DNA of 64,000 nt from NCBI GenBank assembly GCA_019828545.1, contig JACVRA010000341.1, forward strand, positions 83,905 through 147,904, given 5' to 3'. Under the pieces are notes generated by a model that worked only from the letters and a program-made list of their open reading frames with translations, had not been told where the DNA came from and did not search any database. The DNA is from Paracamarosporium sp. OC-R06-R3. Lineage: Eukaryota > Ascomycota > Dothideomycetes > Pleosporales > Didymosphaeriaceae. Shown in pieces: positions 1 to 9,895 of this stretch. Made by a program: the position numbers and the translations under genes. Positions within the stretch are counted from its first letter, which is position 1; the number at the start of each line of letters is the position of its first letter.

Positions 1-1109
1 AATGAGGTAGCAGATGCTTTGGCTTTAAGACGAGGCGATTCAGACGCTTACTTTGTGCGCACCATCTTAGGGCTCCCCCCAAAAAGTACGATGCGGATGT
101 TTCCAGCTCTTCAGGTGCTCTCTTTGTCGAATGTTTCATTCGAATCGGGTGGAAAGGAGATGGCACACGCATTCGACTTTGGTCTGCTTTCCTCGTTAAC
201 ATTGCGCTTCTGCCATGGGTGGGAAGGTTTCCTCCGGCACGGATGCCGCTTGGGCATACCGACAAGGCTCAAATCGTTCGAGATTCAGTCTACGCTGTCT
301 TACGAGATCAACGCTGAAGATTCGATATCACAATTTCTGGGTTCTTTCCAGGGCCTTGAGCAGCTGGCTATCTTCACCAGCTCGCCTTCACAGACGTTGA
401 ATATTTGGCGCGCTGCCCTTAACCACAAAACAACACTCAGAACTTTTGCTCACCACCAGAGAGGCATAATCGAGGACGAAGATTCGCCATATTTTGACGC
501 ACATTGTGACTCCTCAGACTTGTCTCTGAGCCTTTATGATGAAGAAATGGCCGCCTGGGCTAGAGATCCGTCAAAGCATCCTTGGAATGAGATATGCCTG
601 GAGTTTGTTGGGATTTGCTGCGATCCGACGCTGCTGGTATAAGCCCTCAATCTAGCCTACGAAGCGGTCAATTAACATAATCCTAGAAGCGTTTTCTGTT
701 GCCTCTCGAAGGGAAACATCCACTGCGAGTTCTGCACATCCGGCAATCGGGCGCAGATCTTAAATTCGAACCAAGCTGGGTTATACGGGACAGTGCATTC
801 GACCAATCGATACCGACCAGACGCGTTCAACATGGGCTCAAGGAAGTCACAAAGTCATTTCATGAGCTCGCTCAATGGGCATTCGGGCCCCAAGGTTTGC
901 CTTCTCTCGAGGTAATTGCCTATGGTGACCTCTCCTACGAAGGACGATATGCACAGAGCAACGTGTTTATCTGTAGGAATTCCAATCGGGATATCACACA
1001 TCAAGCGTCGAATTACGTCTCATGTACTGACAACCAGCGACGAGATCTGCTAGACAGTTATCTCAATATTCTGTCAGCTTGCCCTACCAGTGCCCTGTTT
1101 CACGACTAG
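1..1109 (+). CDS. F-box/LRR-like hypothetical protein, 3' part (5' end outside window)
   Basis: The frame is open from base 1, so the gene begins upstream of the window. Two exons are inferred: 1-636 and 687-1109, joined across a 50-bp phase-0 intron (637-686) with donor GTATAA, an ATTAAC branch-like site and acceptor CTAG. The join restores a frame of about 352 visible residues. The protein has Leu-rich segments of the F-box-associated, LRR-like type common in ascomycetes (for example LQVLSLSNVSF, LSSLTLRF and LRVLHIRQSG). No F-box is visible, which is expected because the N-terminus is missing. The role is probably substrate recognition in an SCF-type ubiquitin ligase, but this rests on general resemblance only. 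An alternative is two fragments of a decayed gene; the clean splice and lack of internal stops argue against that. Confidence 0.6.
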
Positions 1110-2393
1110 GTAGAATTGCCGTTTGCGCTGTAGATAACCACGTTAGAGCCCATCAGGGTCTATAAATAGGGAGTTAATGTACATATCTGTCTTCTTTACA
1201 TGCACTTCATGATTGTTATTATTGTCTAATCATGGCAGTATACTCCCACTTCATATTACCCTAATTATTAGCCTAGTGCAAGGTACCGTGGTCGCTCTGA
1301 GTCGATTCATTGGCTCATTCTACATGATGGTATCTTGGAGTGCCATGCTGCAGATTATGGCCCATGCGCGCGCGGTTATGCGTCTGAAATAAAATAGTGG
1401 TTGAGGAAATTTTTAGTGCCCGCGTGCTGCACTTTAGTCTGATCACGTTCGTAAAAGGCAAATCCATAGGTTTCATCTTTGTCGAGTGCTTTGCCTGGTC
1501 CCTCTGGAAAGCGGCAGGGCGTTACGGCCTCATCAAATGCGACTTAAAATTAGAGTATATAAATTGATTATTTGCAACGTTTGGAACCTAGGTACACTGG
1601 CGAAAGACATACATGCCGACCCTGTCTGGATTGAGTGGTAGTCCAAGTAAGAAACAGAGTCCAAGCACGATCTATGATAGAATCGACTACTTATCGTTTC
1701 TTAAAGATAGAGCTAATACGATTACTAATCATATCAATGCTCTGAATTTTAGTGGCTTCTTTAGGGTCCGAAGTCTTTCCTCATGATGACGTCGTAGATA
1801 CAGGCTTTTGGCACTAATAAAGTAGGCGAACGTAGCGATCAAACCAGTTAAATTAGATGGTATTATGTGTGCAAATCAAGGTTCTCCCACTGGAAGATAA
1901 TGCGACTGTAATAAAGAGAAACACAGCTAAGGAGGACCTCTTCCAATGAAGAAAGCACACAGTGAGCCTTCGGAAACGCCTCGAGAAAGCCTAGGTGTAT
2001 ACAACGATTACTTTTCTATTAGTCAATGCTTATTTCCATTTCAATATACGATTCTAGCTTAGGTTTCGAGACTTATTCAATCTCGATAGCACATGATCAC
2101 ACCCTATATCATGGCAAAGATGAGAGCATACCATGACAAAACAAATTCCTCCCAAGAATCATCAAAGCCGATCGATACATTCTGCCTTCCGTTTCTCGTA
2201 ACCCCATTCCCACATGTTCCACGAAACGCCAACGTTCACATCCCAAACCCAAGCCGCAATTAGCCCTACATGCATCGTTCCTAGCGATCCTCCCGATCGC
2301 GGTCCGGCCACGAAGCGCTCCATACTGCCAAATTACACCACAGTGATCCATTCTCTTGAGCCCCACTAGCATATGTAGGTCGTCACTCATACT
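1110..2393. other. Intergenic, no gene seen
   Basis: About 1.3 kb of AT-leaning sequence lies between the F-box-like gene and the convergent membrane protein gene. There is no long open frame, tRNA-like fold or clear repeat. It probably holds the 3' ends of both flanking genes. Confidence 0.5.
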
Positions 2394-3069
2394 CTAAACT
2401 ATCGAGTCGGTGGATTGCCTGATAACAGGGGCGCTGGCCTCGCCCACCTCAGGCTCATCTAGATACTCTTCTGCGCGGAGCAGACTGTATCCCTCACGCT
2501 TACCACCCACGGTCTCAACAGATCTGAGACTACCATGACAATGGGGACACTCAGTCTGTAAAGTGCACCAGGATTCAAACAGCGACTTGAACGGGTAGTA
2601 GGCGAGATACCCATGAATAACCCTAGTGTTGGCAGTATCAGCACCAGCTTACAGATAGTACTGTACCAACGCGATAAACTTACATGTTCGACAGCAGGAA
2701 CACGGTAGCATACGTCTCCAACATCATCCAATCCGCATGAGTGCTCATCGCCGCCGGTTCGAAGATCCAGACCGGTAGCACCACGGCGAGATGGGACAAC
2801 GAGAGAAACAGGTCGAACAAGGACCAGAGGCCCGTGTGCCATTTGGGGTGCTTCCCGAACAGATCGTGCTTTGTTCTCAGAGCAAGTGTCGAGCTGATTG
2901 CTGAGATGAAGATCGGGATCAAGCCGAAGTATATGATGGTAGGGCCGGGATGGGACCAGGAGGTCTTTTCAGACACGACGCCTGAGGCTATGATGATGGG
3001 AAAGGCAGGAACGAGTGTTATGATGGTGGCTTTGCGCAGGGCGGGCTCGTATGGAATGGTGGAGGCCAT
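2394..3069 (-). CDS. Small four-helix integral membrane protein, function unknown
   Basis: Exons on the minus strand are 3069-2684 and 2622-2394. The 61-bp phase-2 intron has donor GTAAGTTT and acceptor CACTAG. The product is 204 residues. Four hydrophobic segments are visible at about residues 14-33, 43-64, 80-103 and 115-136. The last one spans the splice junction, which supports the join. The C-terminal cytosolic-looking tail carries a cysteine cluster, CTLQTECPHC, and acidic residues near the end. The start ATG at 3069 is the first in frame and sits in a GGCCATGGCC-type context. I do not recognise a named family. It resembles lineage-restricted fungal membrane proteins, and without a search its transport or scaffold role cannot be stated. 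Confidence 0.7.
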
Positions 3070-3976
3070 GGTGATTTAACCTAGCTTGTGATAGAGTCGC
3101 GCTTCGTGAACAGCACTTGATTTTGCTGCAGCACGAGAAGGGAGTACGGACTTGAAGTAGACGACGATTGTTGTGGTGGAGGACTGATCACTTAGGCAAC
3201 AACATTCGCAAGCGCATCCTCTTTTGGGTACTAGTCACATACGGAGTGCATGATTCAAGTCAGCCTTACATCTTGGCCCCGCCACTGGTTTGCGCGGATA
3301 TGCAGCATTAGCCCCGCATGTCTCGAATGTATCTGCTGTGGAGCGTTTGAATGGGCTATGTGGATGGGCGTCTTGGAACCGAGGGGCACGGAAGAGGCTG
3401 AGCCACTTAAAGTTGTACGCGGGGCCGTAAACAATTACGCGTCCGACCAGAGTCGTGCGAGACGAGAGCGCCTTGCTATGCCGCAAACAAGAGGTACAAT
3501 ACGTCAGAGGTTACGATGGGAAAATAGTTGAGGTAGTGGTAAGATTTTTTTGAGTGACTTTTGGTATGCTACGATAATAATCCGCGGCACGTGATCCTTT
3601 CTAGCATCAAGACCATCATCTACAACCTCGACGAGCAACGACTTTCCGCTCTAGGCACTCGGTTAGACAGTAACAGCCCCGCAAGGCGCTCTTTTGATCT
3701 TGATCCTAATATATACCCTGAAGTAATACTATACGTCATGTTTGTACCATTCACACTGGCATCAGTAGGTGACAATGGTTGCCAGTGCGGACGCAACAGA
3801 TGAGTAATAGCGATTCTGTGCCATTTCAACTACTGTCGTCCTACTAGCTCATCGAAACTGGCCTCATGTGCTCACAATGTTCTCTGTTGGTTATGTTTCA
3901 CGCACAGACCGTTCCTCATGGTCACGGCATGAAGGTGTTCAATTCAACAAATCCAAGCCTAGTCCTCTAGTCGATC
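3070..3976. other. Intergenic, promoter side of the membrane protein gene
   Basis: About 0.9 kb separate the start of the small membrane protein gene (minus) from the 3' end of the acidic protein gene. Short overlapping frames occur on both strands at 3235-3531, but none has splice support or recognisable composition. I see nothing functional beyond probable promoter sequence. Confidence 0.45.
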
Positions 3977-5137
3977 TCAGTATGGATTCACTCGTGCATT
4001 CCTGGGATGATCGTGCCTCCGAGGAAGCCCAGGCGCTTTTACATCCGGTCTGTGGGGATCGCCTCCTCCTTGTCTCTGGAGGTTCCTCGGATGCTGTCTA
4101 GGCAACCTGGAACACTTAGGACCCCTATCCAGCTTCTGCAGCAAGGCCTGCAAGAGTTCGTCTTGTTTCGCGTAATTGAGATTGATGCGTTTGCCTGGCG
4201 TGGTCCTCGTATAGCGGCTGAATTGTTCGAAATCATCGAACACCTCAATCTTTGCGCCTATACGAGCGGCGTCGATGTAATCGATGATGTTGACGTAAGG
4301 TTTCCCCTTGAGGAGTAAGCGACATTCCGATATAGATTCCCCGATTGGTCTTCCCGTTTCGCAGCAGAGTGCCTGCCAACCGAGAAGTTGCTCCTCCTCG
4401 GTCAGAGGCACATCTTCGTTCTCGCTTTCTTCACATTCTCCTTCCTCGAGTGGACTGCTGATGTCGGTATCAAGGCGATCATCTGATGTGAACACTTGTG
4501 TCAATCCTTGGTCCATGGATACTACACTCTCGTTGTCGCTGTCGCATTCCACGGCTAGTAAATCAAGCTCGAAGTCGTCATCAATCGGTTCTTCTTTGAC
4601 ATCGCGGCTATCAAGCACACCCTCTCTAATGTTCTGGCTCTCCAATGCATTCTCTTTCAAGGGCTCCGGTGAACCAAGTGGTTGCTCGTCGTCGCTAGTT
4701 TCATCCTTGAAGCAATTATCGGACGTGAATGCCTGCGAGAACCCCACGTCAAGTGAGACCACGCTCTCCTTATCGTCGTTATCGTTAAACTCAGGTACAC
4801 CGATCTCAAGCGCGGCGTCAATCTCCTCATCTTTGATGTTCACGTCGTTCTCCTCCTCCTTGATGCTCTCGGGCTCTTCTTTCTGTTCGATCTTTTCGTA
4901 GTCACGCTGTCGCCTGAACCGCTCTAGTCTCGCACGTCCTTGAGGAGTGAAATAATTGCAACGAAGTTCCTGGCTCGCCGCAAAGACCTTCGCTTTCTCG
5001 AACTGCGGTGTCCCCCTCACCATGTTCTGCGTCGCCGCGTACCGGGTCCATTCATTATGGAAGCTCTGTGATGCATCCGGCGGGAAATTCGCGAGGCCGT
5101 CAAAGAAGCTAGACATTGTGTCGTTGATCGATTTCAC
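3977..5137 (-). CDS. Acidic low-complexity protein with a duplicated motif and SUMO-type sites
   Basis: A single open frame of 386 residues starts at ATG 5137. The N-terminus (1-80) is mixed and contains a basic patch, ARLERFRRQR. Residues 84-250 are strongly acidic. Within them a 17-residue motif occurs twice, at about 124-140 and 203-219, sharing the pattern ESVVS-x-D-x-G-x-x-Q-x-FTSD. Three matches to the SUMO consensus (hydrophobic-K-x-E) are seen: IKEE near 92, IKDE near 101 and VKEE near 180. Residues 245-335 look like a small folded region. The last 50 residues are Arg/Pro-rich and may reflect an unrecognised intron near the 3' end. A nuclear regulatory role fits the composition but is only inference; no family is recognised. 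Confidence 0.6.
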   Translation of the reverse strand: MKSINDTMSSFFDGLANFPPDASQSFHNEWTRYAATQNMVRGTPQFEKAKVFAASQELRCNYFTPQGRARLERFRRQRDYEKIEQKEEPESIKEEENDVNIKDEEIDAALEIGVPEFNDNDDKESVVSLDVGFSQAFTSDNCFKDETSDDEQPLGSPEPLKENALESQNIREGVLDSRDVKEEPIDDDFELDLLAVECDSDNESVVSMDQGLTQVFTSDDRLDTDISSPLEEGECEESENEDVPLTEEEQLLGWQALCCETGRPIGESISECRLLLKGKPYVNIIDYIDAARIGAKIEVFDDFEQFSRYTRTTPGKRINLNYAKQDELLQALLQKLDRGPKCSRLPRQHPRNLQRQGGGDPHRPDVKAPGLPRRHDHPRNARVNPY

Positions 5138-5750
5138 GTTTTAGCGAGACTAAGTCCTGTAGTGCCGTGGGATTTAGGATATCGATGCGGTGCGCTTCTG
5201 GAAAAGGGGGTTTGTATCTTGGAAATGGTGGGAAGGGTCGCGTCGCGTTTGGTGGGTCGATGCTGCGATGCTAGGTATCTGCAACAATTCGAACCCCAAG
5301 ATCTCGATGTATCAGAATTACTCTCTAGATTTCACGGTGTACTAGTGGTGCATGGCAGTATTGTATTGAAAGTCAATTGGGTGCTAACGCGTGATGCCTC
5401 AGGCTTCAAGGTAAATAGTCGCACATACACAGATGTAAACGCGACCGCACAGACCTCCGCGTTTTCACATGACCTATCACAACCCACTTTTAATATCTGA
5501 ACAGACCGGAGGACGAACAGGAGCGAATAGCCCAACTTCATAGGAGGAACTTGAATATCGCGCTGACCGGTCGACTTGACCAGCGGCACGCGTGCAGCTC
5601 TGACGCGCCCGTCACGTGCGTCGACAACAGCCCTGTAGCCCAAGACCCCTGGGAAACTTAAAGCACTTCATGGAATGCCAATGGAATGAAACGCGCAATC
5701 CATATAAAGGAAATAATACAGGGGACCACTACCCACAGCTTTTGTCGGCC
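5138..5750. other. Intergenic, promoter region up to the repeat array
   Basis: Sequence between the acidic protein start and the dyad array. Short frames on both strands overlap one another and lack coding character. Probably promoter and 5' leader of the acidic protein gene. Confidence 0.4.
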
Positions 5751-5751
5751 T

Positions 5752-6525
5752 ACCTTCTTCGTAATCTTCCGGATAATTTGTTCGGGCAGCTACGAACCAG
5801 ACTCCCTTCCAAACTAATTCTTCGGATGTTTTCCGAACCCCAGAATTCCTTCTGACCTAATTCTGCGGATAGATCCGAACCTTAAAATTCCTCCCGAACC
5901 GATTGTTCGTAAGATTCCGAACCTCACATGTTCTTCGTAACCTTCCGAACCTCATACCTTCGTACCTCGTAGTCTTCCGAACCACACACTTCCTTCGTAA
6001 TATTCCGAATTATTTGTTCGGAGAGTTACGAACCCTAGATTTCCTTCTAAACTAAAGTTTCCGATGTTTCTGTACCAACTTCTTCGTAAACCTCCGAACA
6101 TTCCACCTTCTTCGTAAGATTCCGAATCACTCACTTTCTTCGTAGAGTTCCGAATATATTCTTCGGGAAGTTACCACTCCTAGACTTCCTTCCGACCTGT
6201 TCGAGTTTTTCCGAATCGCCTAGTTTCTTCGTAAACTTCCGAATTATTTGTTCGGGCAGCTATGAACCCAGACTTCTTTCCGAACCGATCGTTCGGATAC
6301 TTCCAAATCACCTTCGTAAACCTCCGAACTACCCACTTTCTTCGTAATATTCCGGATTATTTGTTCGGAAGGCCACTTTCTTTCGAATTCATTCTTCGGA
6401 AGACTATTAGTGCCGCACCTTCATAGATATCCGCATTACTTGTTTGGGCAGTTACGAATCCTAGACTTCCCTTCGGACTGACTCTTCGGATAATTACGAG
6501 TACTACACTTCGTGGGTGTGAAAGT
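5752..6525. repeat. Left arm of a degenerate dyad array
   Basis: This arm is built from divergent copies of a 16-bp imperfect palindrome, TTCGTAANNTTCCGAA. Good copies start at 5906, 5934, 5966, 5994, 6083, 6111 and 6139, often 28 bp apart. Copies in the opposite orientation, of the TTCGGANNGTTACGAA type, are interleaved, for example at 6017. A longer composite unit containing TTATTTGTTCGGGCAG recurs near 5772, 6008 and 6242, giving a higher-order spacing of about 235 bp. The arm is stop-rich in all frames and looks non-coding. The copies have diverged, so the array is old or under weak constraint. Confidence 0.8.
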
Positions 6526-6544
6526 TTCTTTAGATCGTTCGACT

Positions 6545-7290
6545 AACGACACATATTACGAACGAAATCAGCACAGAGCGTAACACTCATGTTCGGAAAT
6601 CAGTCTAATACGTAGCTCCTCGAGCAAATGACCCGGATATTTACGAAGAGAAGATGCTGTCCGTAGGTGTCCGCATAATAAGCTCAGAAACCTACGAAGA
6701 AAACGTTATGCACGGAACTGTCCGAACAAATATCCCGGAACACTACAAGGAAAACCTGCTATCCGTACATGTTCGAACAAATGACCCGGAAGTTAACGAA
6801 AAAGTCTAGTATTATTCGAAAACCTACAAACAAACCTACTATCCGTAACTACCCGAATAACCCCAATGACCCTAATGACTGTAATATCCGCATAATAAGT
6901 TCGGAGCCCTATGAGGAGTGTATCGCTGAGTAGAAGTCCGTAAGAAGAAATATGCGGAAGTCTACAAAGAACACCTGGCATCTCGGAAACTGACGAAGAA
7001 AGCCTCCTGTCCGTAAGCGTCCGAATGACAGGTTCGAAAACTTACGAAGAAATCCTGTTTTCCGTCATTATCTGAACAAATAACCTTGAGCTCTACGAAG
7101 AAAGCCCACGGGAAAACTTGCTGTACGTAAGTGTCCGAACAAATAGCCCGGAACTCCACAAGAAAAAACCTGATATTATCCGGAGATCTACGAAAGAAAC
7201 CCCACTGTCTGTAAACGTCTGAACAAACAACCCGGAACTCTACTCAGAAAGCGAGCTGACCGTAATATCCGAATAACAACCTTGGAAGCC
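6545..7290. repeat. Right arm of the dyad array, inverted relative to the left
   Basis: The unit here reads roughly CCGTAAGTGTCCGAACAAAT followed by ACCCGGAA and then CTACGAAGAAA. That is the reverse complement of the left-arm unit: left TTCTTCGTAA, TTCCGAAT and TATTTGTTCGG become TTACGAAGAA, ATTCGGAA and CCGAACAAATA. The GAACAAAT core recurs near 6724, 6774, 7074, 7136 and 7222. The two arms therefore form a large imperfect inverted repeat of roughly 0.75 kb each around a centre near 6530-6545. No open frame of substance is present. Confidence 0.75.
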
Positions 7291-7739
7291 AAGAAAACAA
7301 AGACTGAGTCATGATCAGTCGGTGAAATGTGTGGAACATGGTTCTTTTCCCCGGTTCAACTAGGCACGACATCTACTCAGTACTGTAGAATGTGCTTCTT
7401 CAAGCCCTGCGACAACGTAAGCGCACCGACAGGTCCGACCGGGGCACGACGTCCGCTATGATGAGCGATGTCCTCTGGACAATTTGTCTGTTCGCTTAGC
7501 CCATTTGGGCCGTATGAACTCAGGACAGATACTCCGTGTCTTCTGTGTTTCCTGTGTCTTTGTGTGCCCGCAAAGCTCTGCAGCTTGCATAACCAATTAA
7601 CTACTCTATCACCTGATAAAATATATTCCATTATCACTCTTGACGACTACGTGTATGTTTATAATGACTTTCAAGAAGGGACAATGACAATTGACGAGCA
7701 AAACTACATAAGCTTACAATTTTGCATCAGTACATATTT

Positions 7740-7785
7740 CAGTGCGCAGCTCCACTTTGGAGCCGACCGCCGGGGTCTAGGCCCT
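7740..7785. repeat. Terminal-like motif shared with 46.9 kb (copy A)
   Basis: The segment reads CAGTGCGCAGCTCCACT, then TTGGAGCCGACC, then GCCGGGGTC. The same ordered blocks occur at 46900-46947. The first bases fit the YARNG start typical of hAT-type termini. No matching inverted end or 8-bp target duplication was found by eye, so the transposon reading is tentative. Confidence 0.4.
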
Positions 7786-8105
7786 CCAGAATTGTAAGCG
7801 GTGACCTCCGAGATTAACTTCTTAATAAATGAACGCGTCACTTTTAGCAACTATGCTTAATTAAAATATAAACTTTGCGTTTCTACTAAAGCTAAGTCCC
7901 GCTGTGTTCACATGTAAGCGTAGTCGCGTAGTCGCGCAGTCGCTCTCGATAGAGATAGTAATTCTGAGAACGTCAATCCCTCCATCTTGTTCGAGGGCGA
8001 GTTGAAGACGAAGAAAAGTGATTAATTTGTGAAGCCCTCCTAATTTTCGCTGGTAGCATCACGCGTCAAGACCAGGGACACATCTGACCTAACACTCACT
8101 TTGGA

Positions 8106-8190
8106 CTGGGCACGCACCGATAACTACATCAACACCTGCAGGCTAACCATGACGCCCGATAACGTAATAAGCTATGTCGGGAGTGCCCAG
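8106..8190. repeat. Imperfect hairpin
   Basis: CTGGGCAC at 8106-8113 is an exact 8-bp inverted match to GTGCCCAG at 8183-8190. An inner pair, CCCGATA near 8156 and TGTCGGG near 8175, extends the symmetry. It could be a small degenerate MITE or chance. Confidence 0.3.
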
Positions 8191-8620
8191 CCATCAACGT
8201 GTGAACTGATAGACTCGGCGAACAGAAAACGGATTTGAAAGAAACACGATATGGAACAAGGAAACATTCGATATTATCCAATCAGGTGAAACCCTGATGC
8301 CAGCTGCGCTGTCGAGACTACATGAGATCTATGCAGAACAAGATATGTACCGGTGAGGTCGTGAGGTACGATAGTTGTTCATCACCGTCTTGTACTGCCG
8401 AGAACACTAGTCATGTCCAGTCGGAACTGACTGAGCAAATCTCGTGCTCCATAAGAGCGAAATCTCATATGAGTGAAGGTAGAATCGATGGTTCCGACAC
8501 CCATTAGTAAAAGAAGCCGGCAAGAGGACCGGCAAGATAATGCGGAAGCCGATTTACGTCTGCCGTAGGCTCCCGGTCGCGCTTCCAACACTCGACTTGA
8601 GAGACCCGCATACACGAGCC

Positions 8621-9666
8621 CTACTCAGCCATGCGCCTTGCACTTGTAAGCCTTTCCACCCTCGACTTATACTTGCCGGGAACTGGGACGACCGAACCCC
8701 ACTCGCCCGCCGCATCTGCGAAATCAACAATCTCCCACAATTCCGCTGTCCCACATTAGTCCTTCCTCCCATCCCATCATGAACATTTGACATCACGCTC
8801 TTTCACTTACCGTCGGTCAACTCCTGCGTACCCTTCTTGTCAGGATTCATGTTCATGAACACGGTGCGATAACGCGGCTGCTTGATCATCGTCCTGATGA
8901 TCCTCGGATACTCCTGCACGTACTCTTCGATCACGCACGCGTTTTTGAGCTTGGCTAGCGCGTAGCCCGGATGGTACGGCTGCAGGAAGGCGTCGAGCCA
9001 GCGGAGATCGTAGTCGCGGTTTTCGTAGGGATCCAGCTGCTGGATGAGGCTCTTTGTGATACGGAGAGCGAAGAGGCCGACGACGAGGAACTCCGGGCGA
9101 GCTGGTGGTCCAGATGGGTGTAGTCGTGCCTGTTGAGGTAGAGCGCCTTGAAGTGAGGCCATGGAGGGGAACTGGCTTGCTGGTTCCTGGGTGCCGTGAA
9201 ACCTGCCCTCGGTGTGCTGATTGCCCATCGCTGTTGGGTGAGCGTAGGCGAAGTCCTGTCCTGGTGGCAAGTGTGGCCTTGGATAGTGGCCATGTAGAGT
9301 CGATTGCGGTGGTAAGTTCTGTTCCGGGGGCGGCATTGCGGGCGTTCCACCAAGCATGGCGCCATGAGCGGGCGGTTGCTCATACACGCCATGCATGGTG
9401 ACGCCATTGTGTCGATTTGCAAGACGTCCACTGGGGGCTCTACGGGGTGGGGCCGCAGGCGTACTTAGGTAAGGTCCAACAGAGGGAAGAGGAGTGTGCT
9501 GGACGCCAAGAGAAGGAAGGGGATTGTGCTGGACAGGTGTATTCAACGGGTTTGGCACCCCAGGCGTACTTACCGGCGGCGGAGCAGATCTACCGGCCGC
9601 TCTTTCTACTTCGTGCCGAATCCTATACGGATTTGGAAGGCCATAGCGGGATTCGTTCGAAGACAT
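8621..9666 (-). CDS. Proline-rich protein with a conserved-looking C-terminal domain
   Basis: Exons on the minus strand are 9666-8811 and 8745-8621. The 65-bp phase-1 intron has donor GTAAGTG, a CTAAT branch and acceptor GGGACAG. The product is 326 residues. Residues 1-190 are Pro/Gly/His/Gln-rich and appear disordered, with repeated phrases such as NPLPSLGVQHTPLPSVG. Residues about 190-326 look folded: hydrophobic and aromatic positions run through the segment starting PEFLVVGLFALRI and on past the junction into ELWEIVDFADAAGEWGSVV. Continuity of that region across the intron supports the model. The 3' end is 0.23 kb from the esterase gene 5' flank region on the other side of a short spacer. 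Function unknown; a nuclear or RNA-associated adaptor is possible from composition alone. Confidence 0.65.
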
Positions 9667-9895
9667 CGCGTCGATAAGTTGAGGTGGGTAAAAGAACGCA
9701 GCCAGACGTTTATTGTCCAGCGCGAGGAGCGTCAGTGGAGATCAAGAAAGGCAAACGCAGCGTTGTGGGCGACGTTGTGGAAGGAAAGAGCACTAGCGTG
9801 ATTGCCTATTTTGGAAGACGACGTCAAGCCTGAGCTCTGACGGCTTTCGCGTGAAAGCTCACTACACACCATACGCATATACAAGAGCATGCTCA

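Larger units (their letters stand above)
7291..8620. other. Gene-free stretch with possible transposon-end motifs
   Basis: About 1.3 kb without a supported gene. It holds the CAGTGC-type terminal motif at 7740-7785, a short TAGTCGCG near-repeat around 7919-7945, and an imperfect stem at 8106-8190. Short frames at 7377-7797 and 8322-8615 overlap on opposite strands and have no splice or family support. Confidence 0.45.

Noticed and set aside
4308..4901. A 197-codon Ser-rich plus-strand frame
   Set aside because: It is the reverse reading of the Glu/Asp-rich codons of the acidic protein on the minus strand.
5752..7290. CRISPR array
   Set aside because: Units are degenerate and inverted between arms, without constant repeats and unique spacers; the window is eukaryotic.
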